From: Phycisphaeraceae bacterium
Lineage (GTDB): Bacteria > Planctomycetota > Phycisphaerae > Phycisphaerales > Phycisphaeraceae
Assembly (NCBI GenBank): GCA_029260695.1
Contig: JAJDCT010000405.1
Span: 1 to 5,309, forward strand
Reading direction: 5' to 3'
Length of the DNA stretch: 5,309 nucleotides
In this document: one piece after another, positions 1 to 4,467 of the stretch
Numbering within the stretch: the first letter of the stretch is position 1
Layout: each line of letters opens with the position of its first letter
Program-made: the position numbers and the translations under genes
The notes under the pieces: model-generated
Told to the model about the DNA's origin: nothing
What the model saw: only the letters and a program-made list of their open reading frames with translations
Database searches by the model: none

Positions 1-898
1 CCTCGGCGGTGCTTGCGCCCAGGTGCGGGGTGTGCAGGATTTTGGGGTGCGTGCGTATCGGGCTGTCTTCTTCGGGCGGTTCGCTGGTGTAGACATCCAA
101 CGCGGCGCCGGCACACTTGCCGGAGTCCAGCGCGCCGATCAGGTCCACTTCATCGACGACCCCGCCACGGGCCGCGTTGACGACGAACACGCCGTCCTTG
201 CACTTGGCGAAGGTGTCTTTGTTGAGGATCGAACGGGTCTGGTCGTTCAGCGGGACGTGGAAGCTGATGACATCCACCAGGGGGAGCAATTCTTCGAAGT
301 CGCGGACCATCTTGACCCGGCCTTCGCAGGCGGTTTCCTGATTAAAGAACGGGTCGTAGCCGACGACGTCCATCTCGAAGGCCATCGCGCGCTCGGCAAC
401 GGTCTGGCCGATGCGTCCCATGCCGACGATGCCCAGGGTCTTGCCGGCGAGTTGTCGGCCCGAGTATTTGCTGCGATCCCAGCCGCCCTCGGCCATGGTC
501 TTGTGTGCCGGGCCGATGTTGCGCATCAGGCCCATCAGCAGAGTAAAGGCAAGCTCGGCGGTGGTGATGGTCGAGGCCTCGGCGGTGTTGACGACGAGGA
601 TGCCCTTGGCGGTCGCGGCTTCCAAGTCGATGTTGTCCACCCCGACGCCGGCCCGGGCGATGACTTTCAGTCGGCCAGGGTTTTCGAGGATCTTGGCGGT
701 GACTTTGATCCCCGAACGCACGATCATGGCGTCGTGTTCGCCGACGATCTTGGCGTACTCATCTTCACTAAGCCCCGGCTTATTGACCAATTCACAGTCC
801 GGTTGATTCTCGATCCAGGCAAGCCCTTCCTTGTGCAGCTTGTCGGCGGCAAGGATCTTAAAGGTCTGGGTCACGGAGGGGGTCGCGGCGGCGGTCAT
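1..898 (-). CDS. serA: D-3-phosphoglycerate dehydrogenase, N-terminal 299 residues (partial, 3' end outside window)
   Basis: Cytoplasmic NAD-dependent enzyme that oxidises 3-phosphoglycerate to 3-phosphohydroxypyruvate, the first committed step of serine synthesis. Reading the minus strand from the ATG at 898 gives an uninterrupted frame to the window edge. An N-terminal substrate-domain segment is followed by ARAGVGVDNID at 81-91. The Rossmann nucleotide-binding motif is G159-x-G161-x-x-G164, with the acidic residue D182 (YDP) at the end of the next strand, as expected for NAD preference. The catalytic triad of the family is present: R244 in NAARGG, E273 in TSEPP and H292 in TPHLGAST. The family is usually 400-530 residues, so the rest of the catalytic domain and any ACT regulatory domain lie outside the window. 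No clear Shine-Dalgarno precedes the ATG. A TATTAT at 920-915 (minus) could be a -10 box but has no good -35. The long plus-strand open frames over this gene are antisense shadows. Confidence 0.96.
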   Translation of the reverse strand, partial: MTAAATPSVTQTFKILAADKLHKEGLAWIENQPDCELVNKPGLSEDEYAKIVGEHDAMIVRSGIKVTAKILENPGRLKVIARAGVGVDNIDLEAATAKGILVVNTAEASTITTAELAFTLLMGLMRNIGPAHKTMAEGGWDRSKYSGRQLAGKTLGIVGMGRIGQTVAERAMAFEMDVVGYDPFFNQETACEGRVKMVRDFEELLPLVDVISFHVPLNDQTRSILNKDTFAKCKDGVFVVNAARGGVVDEVDLIGALDSGKCAGAALDVYTSEPPEEDSPIRTHPKILHTPHLGASTAE

Positions 899-1092
899 CG
901 GTCGTATCTCACTGATAATAAGGAAGTTGCAGGTCGTTTCCATCGGCGGGCGTCAACCCATTTCGGCAAAAGCCGGTCATGGGTGTGACGGGGTCTGAGA
1001 ACGCGGTTGATTCTAGTCTAGGCCATCTGTACACACAATGTAGGGACCAAAAAGTGTCCTGATCAAGCCCGCTGTAGGATACGCCGATGATG

Positions 1093-1113
1093 GCATATAT
1101 TGACATTAAATGC
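1093..1113. promoter_or_regulatory. Imperfect palindrome, candidate parDE operator
   Basis: The left arm GCATATATTG (1093-1102) and right arm CATTAAATGC (1104-1113) flank one central A and are complementary at 8 of 10 positions. The palindrome covers the TTGACA -35 box of the promoter in front of the antitoxin gene. Ribbon-helix-helix antitoxins of the ParD type normally repress their own promoter by binding such sites, so an operator role fits. This is inference from position and symmetry. An adjacent pair of 9-bp near-repeats (TGCTATTAT at 1111-1119, TGCTAGGAT at 1120-1128; 7 of 9 identical) could be additional half-sites. Confidence 0.45.
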
Positions 1114-1128
1114 TATTATTGCTAGGAT
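1100..1128 (+). promoter_or_regulatory. Sigma-70-type promoter of the parDE operon
   Basis: A perfect TTGACA -35 box (1100-1105) is followed after exactly 17 bp by TAGGAT (1123-1128), 4 of 6 to the -10 consensus. Transcription would start about 7 nt downstream, at or next to the A of the parD ATG (1135), giving a leaderless mRNA. The AGGA at 1124-1127 also sits 7 nt before the ATG and could be a Shine-Dalgarno if transcription starts further upstream. A rival -10, TATTAT (1114-1119, 5 of 6), has only a weak -35 (ATGGCA at 1090-1095, spacer 18). Confidence 0.55.
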
Positions 1129-1134
1129 AAGATC

Positions 1135-1404
1135 ATGCAAGCCCTACACGTCACCATCACGCCCGAGCAACAGTCTTACCTCCACCAGCGGCTGGAGACC
1201 GGCGAGTACGCCACGGCCAGCGAATACGTCCGCTCTCTGATCCGCGAAGACCAACGGCGGATGGCTCAAGACCAGCTTGAGGCCAAACTGCTGGCGTCGC
1301 TGGACACCGAAGCGATCGAACTGGATGACGACGCCTTGGATATGCTGCACCGCCGGATGACCGAAAAGATTGAGGCGCGACGGCGATCCCGGGACAAAGC
1401 GTGA
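1135..1404 (+). CDS. parD: ParD-family type II antitoxin
   Basis: An 89-residue protein with the layout of ParD/CC2985-type antitoxins. The N-terminal strand LHVTIT (4-9) and two helices around G23, Y25, S29-E30 and V32-R33 (the GEYATASEYVR stretch) form a ribbon-helix-helix DNA-binding dimer domain. A charged C-terminal half (about 40-89, rich in Glu, Asp, Arg and Lys) would wrap the toxin and become ordered on binding. The expected role is to neutralise the ParE-like protein encoded next and to repress the shared promoter. The gene overlaps the toxin start by 4 nt (GTGA), which suggests translational coupling. The ATG at 1135 is chosen because the RHH strand begins within a few residues of it and AGGA lies 7 nt upstream. 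Codon GC content resembles serA and hemL, so there is no compositional sign of very recent transfer. Confidence 0.88.
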   Translation: MQALHVTITPEQQSYLHQRLETGEYATASEYVRSLIREDQRRMAQDQLEAKLLASLDTEAIELDDDALDMLHRRMTEKIEARRRSRDKA

Positions 1405-1721
1405 GCAAACCACCCATTATCCGAAGGTCGGCCCAGTCTGAGCTGATCGGCCTCATCGATTACATCGCGATGGATGACCCGGCGGCTGCGGAACGAGTCG
1501 CAGATGCGGTGCTGGCAACCATTAAACAGCTGGCCGACAACCCCCGGATAGGCCGAGCGTATCCGTTAAACAATCCGCGCCTGGCGGGCCTTCGTAAATG
1601 GAACGTCCAAGGCTACCCCGCGTATCTGATCTTCTACCTTGTACGCGAAGACGGTGCGGTTGAAATCCTGCATATCATTGACGGTCGGCGCGACCTAGTG
1701 GCGCTGTTGGACCCGGAGTAG
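1401..1721 (+). CDS. parE: ParE/RelE-superfamily toxin
   Basis: A 106-residue toxin partner of the preceding antitoxin, starting at a GTG that overlaps the parD stop codon. Family landmarks are the helical N-terminal half (SAQSELIGLIDYIA, 10-23, then an Ala-rich helix at 27-46), NPRIGR at 47-52, LRKW at 64-67, GYP followed by IFY (71-79) and the C-terminal strand with DGRRDL at 94-99 followed by LL. These match the ParE branch, whose characterised members poison DNA gyrase; RelE-branch members cleave ribosome-bound mRNA. Target choice cannot be settled from sequence, but the DGRRDL ending and ParD-type partner favour ParE. Length is normal and the frame intact, so the module looks functional. 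The only upstream purine run is GGGA at 1391-1394, so translation probably depends on coupling to the antitoxin. An in-frame ATG at residue 24 would remove the first helix and is unlikely to be the start. Confidence 0.9.
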   Translation: MSKPPIIRRSAQSELIGLIDYIAMDDPAAAERVADAVLATIKQLADNPRIGRAYPLNNPRLAGLRKWNVQGYPAYLIFYLVREDGAVEILHIIDGRRDLVALLDPE

Positions 1722-1723
1722 GT

Positions 1724-1754
1724 GAGGGATAAATGCACGCATCCTCTTATCCTC
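1724..1754. terminator. Inverted repeat between convergent parE and GIY-YIG genes, possible bidirectional terminator
   Basis: GAGGGATAA (1724-1732) is complementary, apart from one extra G, to TTATCCTC (1747-1754). Between them ATGC-AC-GCAT (1733-1742) forms an inner palindrome that can extend the stem, leaving CCTC unpaired. ATCCTC occurs twice (1741-1746 and 1749-1754), so the left arm can pair with either copy. The element fills almost the whole 35-nt gap between the two stop codons, where a shared terminator would be expected. There is no T-run, so intrinsic termination is uncertain. Confidence 0.35.
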
Positions 1755-1756
1755 GT

Positions 1757-2329
1757 TCACGGATCCTGCCGTGCAATCTGACGGCACCGCTCGCGTAGTT
1801 GACCAAGTTCGGGAAGAGCGCTTGGGTTATTTTGGGTATTAAGTAGTGGCATCACCGTGCGAATCAGGTATGGCTCAACAACTGGGATCTCATCGGGCGG
1901 AATCTCAATGGCCGAGACAGTTACATGCTCGTCCAGCCACTTAATGATCTTAGCTGTGTCAGCCTGCGAGAACTTGTAGTTGTTCGTGTTCTTTTTGCCT
2001 ATCAGGCTCCCCTTGGGTGGGGTATAGCCCAACACAGCCCCGACCGTCCGGAAGAATGTCGCGGCACTCTTGTGTCGAAGATCCTGATCGTGGCACCGCT
2101 TCTGGATCGATTTGGAAGCCTTGCCTATGTATATGGGATTGCCAGCGTGGTCTTTATGCTTCTCCGCAATAATCGGTGGCAACGACTCGGGCGAATCCAT
2201 GAAGATCGCGTAGACACCCGGCCGCTTGGGCAGCGACTTCTCCGCCTGCTTGAGTGTCAGGCGGTGACCAGCTAATAATTGATTGAGCATGTTGCGGTGC
2301 TGTGTCATCACTACATCAGGCTTGTCCAT
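1757..2329 (-). CDS. GIY-YIG nuclease-fold protein, function unassigned
   Basis: A 190-residue protein with the core motifs of the GIY-YIG nuclease fold: G38-V39-Y40, then Y67-I68-G69-K70, R78 nine residues after the YIG glycine, E152 (VVEPYLI) as the likely metal-binding glutamate, and N164 (PLLNTQNN) twelve residues later. The order matches characterised members such as I-TevI. The GVY and YIG elements are 26 residues apart instead of the usual 10-11, owing to an insert rich in Pro, Lys and His. The middle TFFRTVGAVLGY (91-102) and the Lys/Asn-rich 112-119 are additional. No other domain is evident, so specificity is unknown; mobile-element, restriction or repair roles are all possible. The ATG at 2329 is supported by AGGAG 8 nt upstream. 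The gene is convergent with parE and separated from hemL by a probable terminator. By hand count 1801-2280 is about 53% GC, below the sampled neighbours, which suggests acquisition by transfer. Confidence 0.8.
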   Translation of the reverse strand: MDKPDVVMTQHRNMLNQLLAGHRLTLKQAEKSLPKRPGVYAIFMDSPESLPPIIAEKHKDHAGNPIYIGKASKSIQKRCHDQDLRHKSAATFFRTVGAVLGYTPPKGSLIGKKNTNNYKFSQADTAKIIKWLDEHVTVSAIEIPPDEIPVVEPYLIRTVMPLLNTQNNPSALPELGQLRERCRQIARQDP

Positions 2330-2337
2330 TGGATTAT

Positions 2338-2342
2338 CTCCT
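2338..2342 (-). promoter_or_regulatory. Strong Shine-Dalgarno for the GIY-YIG gene
   Basis: On the minus strand AGGAG (2342-2338), within GAGGAGAT, lies 8 nt before the ATG at 2329. It fixes that start over the internal ATGs at codons 8 and 14. None of serA, hemL or pnp has a comparable site, and rpsO has only a weak AGAGAG. Confidence 0.75.
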
Positions 2343-2390
2343 CAGCAAGTTTTTTTGATTCGCTAACCCGGATCTCGCCGGACAAAACTG

Positions 2391-2417
2391 TTAAAAGGGC
2401 AAATGGAGACCTCTTGC
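2391..2417 (-). terminator. Candidate intrinsic terminator of hemL
   Basis: On the minus strand, starting 22 nt after the hemL stop codon, a 19-nt hairpin (2417-2399) can form. GCAAG pairs with TTTGC through one G-T wobble; after one A-A mismatch, GG pairs with CC around a TCT loop. It is followed by CC and then TTTT (2396-2393). The short stem makes it a modest terminator. It would separate hemL transcription from the GIY-YIG gene that follows on the same strand. Confidence 0.4.
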
Positions 2418-2438
2418 AATTTCGGGATGTGTGCGGCG

Positions 2439-3755
2439 TTAGACGATGGCGGCGGCGAACCCTAGAGCGGCGGCATCGAGGGTCTTTTTGATGGCTGTTT
2501 CGTCGTGCGCGGTGGAGACGAACCAGGCTTCGTATTGGGCGGGTGCGAGGATGATGCCGTTGTCTAGCATTGAATTGAAGAAGGCGGCGAAGCGGTCGGT
2601 GTTGCAGGCGAGGGCTTGTTCGTAGTTGGTGATGGGGGAATCGCTAAAGAACAGGCCAAGCATGGAGCCGACGCGGGTGAGGTAGATGGGCACGCCGGCG
2701 GTACTGGCGGCGTCGCGCAGGCCGGCCTCGAGTGTGGCGGAGCTTGCTTCGAGTTGTTCGTACACACCGTCTTCCTGCAGTGATTCGAGTGTCGCGAGTC
2801 CTGCGGCCATGGCGAGTGGGTTGCCTGAGAGTGTGCCGGCCTGGTAGATCGGGCCGTCGGGGGAGACTTGGCGCATGAGGTCTTCGCGTCCGCCGTAGGC
2901 TGCGCAGGGGAGTCCGCCGCCGATGACTTTTCCCAGGCAGGTCAGGTCGGGGGTGATGCCGTAGAGGGCTTGTGCCCCGCCGTAGGCGACGCGGAAGCCT
3001 GTCATGACTTCGTCGAACATTAATAGCACATCGAACTCGTCGCAGAGGTCGCGTAAGCCTTGGAGATATCCGGGGGCCGGGGGGATGCAGCCCATGTTGC
3101 CGGCGATCGGTTCGACGACGAGGCAGGCGATCTGATTAGCGTGTTCCTTAAATACTGAACGGACCGCATCAAGATCGTTGTACGGGATCAATAGCGTGTT
3201 GGATGTGATCGCCTCGGGGACGCCTGGGGAGCTTGGGACGCCGAGGGTAGTCGCGCCGCTGCCTGCCTGGACTAGTAACCCGTCGCTGTGGCCGTGGTAG
3301 CAGCCGGTGCATTTAACGATTTTTGGCTTGCCGGTCGCGCCGCGTGCCAGACGGATCGCTGACATGACGGCTTCGGTGCCCGAGTTCACGAACCGGACCA
3401 CCTCGACCGAGGGCACGGCGTCGACCACGACCTGGGCCAACTGGGTCTCGGCCTCGGTCGGCATGCCGAAGCTCGCGCCCCGACCGGCTGCCTTAGAGAT
3501 CGCGGCCAAGACGGATTCTTCGGCGTGTCCGAGGATCAGCGGGCCATACGACAGGACGTAGTCGATGTATTCCTGACCGTCGATGTCGGTGACGATGGCC
3601 CCCTTGCCGCAGCGGACCGTTACCGGCTCCCGCCCCACCGCTTTGTAGGCCCGCACCGGTGAGCTGACCCCGCCGGGCATCAGGGCCCTGGCCTTGGCAA
3701 AAGCGGCGGTGGATTGGGCGTAACGGTCGGCCTGGGTGGTGGTCTGTGATGTCAT
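2439..3755 (-). CDS. hemL: Glutamate-1-semialdehyde 2,1-aminomutase
   Basis: A complete 438-residue PLP enzyme of fold type I (class III aminotransferase family). It converts glutamate-1-semialdehyde to 5-aminolevulinate, the last step of the C5 route from glutamyl-tRNA to tetrapyrroles, and acts in the cytoplasm as a dimer. Recognisable elements are the N-terminal MPGGVSSPVRAYK (26-38), SYGPLILGH (69-77), the cofactor phosphate-binding SGTEA (125-129), CYHGHSDG (152-159), FDEVMTGFR (247-255) with the Asp that contacts the pyridine nitrogen, the Schiff-base lysine K276 in CLGKVIGGG, and GTLSGNP (307-313). Length is normal for HemL (about 425-440). An in-frame TAG four codons upstream (3767-3765) rules out a longer form, so the ATG at 3755 is the start. 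There is no Shine-Dalgarno; a TAGAAT -10 box lies 7 nt before the ATG, so the mRNA may be leaderless. The gene is divergent from rpsO. The reverse-frame ORFs over it are shadows. Confidence 0.97.
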   Translation of the reverse strand: MTSQTTTQADRYAQSTAAFAKARALMPGGVSSPVRAYKAVGREPVTVRCGKGAIVTDIDGQEYIDYVLSYGPLILGHAEESVLAAISKAAGRGASFGMPTEAETQLAQVVVDAVPSVEVVRFVNSGTEAVMSAIRLARGATGKPKIVKCTGCYHGHSDGLLVQAGSGATTLGVPSSPGVPEAITSNTLLIPYNDLDAVRSVFKEHANQIACLVVEPIAGNMGCIPPAPGYLQGLRDLCDEFDVLLMFDEVMTGFRVAYGGAQALYGITPDLTCLGKVIGGGLPCAAYGGREDLMRQVSPDGPIYQAGTLSGNPLAMAAGLATLESLQEDGVYEQLEASSATLEAGLRDAASTAGVPIYLTRVGSMLGLFFSDSPITNYEQALACNTDRFAAFFNSMLDNGIILAPAQYEAWFVSTAHDETAIKKTLDAAALGFAAAIV

Positions 3756-3761
3756 GTGGTC

Positions 3762-3790
3762 ATTCTAGCAGGGCCAACAATTGGTGGTAA
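3762..3790 (-). promoter_or_regulatory. Candidate hemL promoter
   Basis: On the minus strand TTACCA (3790-3785, 4 of 6 to TTGACA) is separated by 17 bp from TAGAAT (3767-3762, 5 of 6 to TATAAT). The predicted start of transcription falls at the ATG of hemL (3755), implying no 5' leader. The TAG inside the -10 box is also the in-frame stop upstream of the ORF, which agrees with the region being untranslated. Confidence 0.45.
3774..3787. promoter_or_regulatory. 14-bp imperfect palindrome in the hemL promoter spacer
   Basis: CCAACAATTGGTGG is symmetric around CAATTG at every position except one pair (A at 3777 against G at 3784). It occupies the -35/-10 spacer and touches the -35 box of the candidate hemL promoter, which is where a repressor would bind. 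No regulator family can be named from this short site and chance is possible. Confidence 0.3.
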
Positions 3791-3853
3791 AACTCCCGGC
3801 CAAACCCTCCCCAAGCCCCTCTGACCGGCTTTGCCAGGGTAGATGGCTTCTGT

Positions 3854-3884
3854 TAGACTTTGGGGCTCAATAAAAGTCCATAAT
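3854..3884 (+). promoter_or_regulatory. Possible rpsO promoter
   Basis: CATAAT (3879-3884, 5 of 6 to the -10 consensus) lies in the only AT-rich patch of the divergent region and is preceded by TAGACT (3854-3859, 4 of 6 to TTGACA) at a long 19-bp spacing. The transcript would start near 3891 and carry a leader of about 63 nt before rpsO. Confidence 0.35.
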
Positions 3885-3910
3885 TTTTAGTCGTCGACAA
3901 ACTACCCCCA

Positions 3911-3935
3911 GCCTCGGCTCCCATACCGATTGGGC
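3911..3935 (+). promoter_or_regulatory. rpsO leader hairpin with an alternative pairing
   Basis: In the predicted leader, TCGG (3914-3917) pairs with CCGA (3926-3929) around an 8-nt loop, and GCC (3911-3913) with GGC (3933-3935) across a 3-nt bulge. A competing stem pairs CCCA (3920-3923) with TGGG (3931-3934). Only one of the two can form at a time. Ribosomal protein S15 represses its own translation through leader structure in several bacteria, so a regulatory role is possible, but this fold is not one I recognise as a known S15 leader. Confidence 0.3.
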
Positions 3936-3953
3936 GGCGAAAGAGAGACAAGC

Positions 3954-4223
3954 ATGGCGATCACTGCAGAGAAGAAGACCGAGTTGATAGGCGAGTACCG
4001 CCGGGACGAGAAAGACACGGGCAGCCCGGAGGTCCAGGTCTCGATCCTCACCGAGCGGATCAACAACCTCACCGGACACCTTAAAACCCACAAGCACGAC
4101 CACCACTCACGCCGTGGGCTGCTTCAGATGGTGTCCACCCGCAACAGCCTTCTGCGTTACCTGGCCCGGACGAACCGTGGGGCGTACCAGACGCTGATCG
4201 GCAAGCTGGGCCTTCGTAAATAG
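3954..4223 (+). CDS. rpsO: 30S ribosomal protein S15
   Basis: An 89-residue protein, the normal S15 length. It binds the central domain of 16S rRNA (the h20/h21/h22 junction) early in small-subunit assembly. Diagnostic stretches are DTGSPEVQ (21-28), the conserved basic block [15 protein letters not shown] (46-60) with H46, D49, H50 and the S52-R53-R54-G55 turn that contact rRNA, and the C-terminal LIGKLGLRK. The ATG at 3954 is chosen because MAITAEKK matches the family N-terminus; an upstream TTG at 3930 would add eight non-homologous residues. A weak AGAGAG precedes the start. pnp follows on the same strand after 244 nt, the rpsO-pnp arrangement conserved in many bacteria. Confidence 0.98.
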   Translation: MAITAEKKTELIGEYRRDEKDTGSPEVQVSILTERINNLTGHLKTHKHDHHSRRGLLQMVSTRNSLLRYLARTNRGAYQTLIGKLGLRK

Positions 4224-4237
4224 ATGTCACGCACGCC

Positions 4238-4269
4238 GTCCCCGCCTCGGACGCCGTGTCCGGGGGGAC
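4238..4269 (+). other. Strong stem-loop 14 nt downstream of rpsO
   Basis: GTCCCC (4238-4243) pairs perfectly with GGGGAC (4264-4269). Above an asymmetric internal loop (GCCT opposite a single G), CGGAC (4248-4252) pairs with GTCCG (4258-4262) around the 5-nt loop GCCGT. These are 11 pairs, nearly all G-C. There is no T-run afterwards, so it does not look like a simple intrinsic terminator. It could cap the 3' end of rpsO mRNA or act as a processing site, as RNase III hairpins do between rpsO and pnp in E. coli. Confidence 0.55.
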
Positions 4270-4275
4270 CCAGAC

Positions 4276-4299
4276 GGCAGGCGACCCGCGACGCCCGCC
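4276..4299 (+). other. Second stem-loop in the rpsO-pnp spacer
   Basis: GGC (4276-4278) and GGCG (4280-4283) pair with CGCC (4292-4295) and GCC (4297-4299) around the 8-nt loop ACCCGCGA, with one A-C mismatch. It begins 6 nt after the preceding stem-loop, so the two may form a single structured element in the pnp leader. The rest of the spacer (4300-4467) holds a 7-bp direct repeat CGGCGTA (4380-4386 and 4410-4416) and an A-rich, Shine-Dalgarno-less stretch before pnp; I see no further gene there. Confidence 0.45.
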
Positions 4300-4467
4300 C
4301 CACCTGCGATCAGGGGCCAGCCCATCTCAAAGGACTGCAAGCGTCACAGGCCATCTGCCCTCTGCTTCCTGATAAAGGACGGCGTAGGGTCGTACCGCCC
4401 CATCGGCCGCGGCGTACCCCCCAAATAAGCCACACTCACGGCCTGAAAACAAAGAAAGCGAACCACC

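Noticed and set aside
23..988. 321-codon open frame on the plus strand
   Set aside because: It is exactly antisense to serA, whose minus-strand translation has a complete set of PGDH motifs. The plus-strand product has no recognisable domain and its openness is explained by high-GC codon bias.
1044..1059. GGAC/GTCC hairpin in the serA-parD intergenic region
   Set aside because: It has only four pairs around an 8-nt loop and no T-run, so it is not distinguishable from chance.
909..1106. 65-codon minus-strand ORF ending just before serA, possible leader peptide
   Set aside because: There is no Shine-Dalgarno, no run of Ser codons or paired attenuator stems, and its start lies in the parDE operator region. 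It looks like chance.
1144..1456. Two minus-strand ORFs (89 and 99 codons) opposite parD and parE
   Set aside because: They are antisense to a well-recognised toxin-antitoxin pair, have no domain features and their starts lie inside coding sequence.
2350..2356. Run of seven T on the plus strand, possible terminator for a plus-strand transcript
   Set aside because: No stem of useful length precedes it on the plus strand and no plus-strand gene ends nearby.
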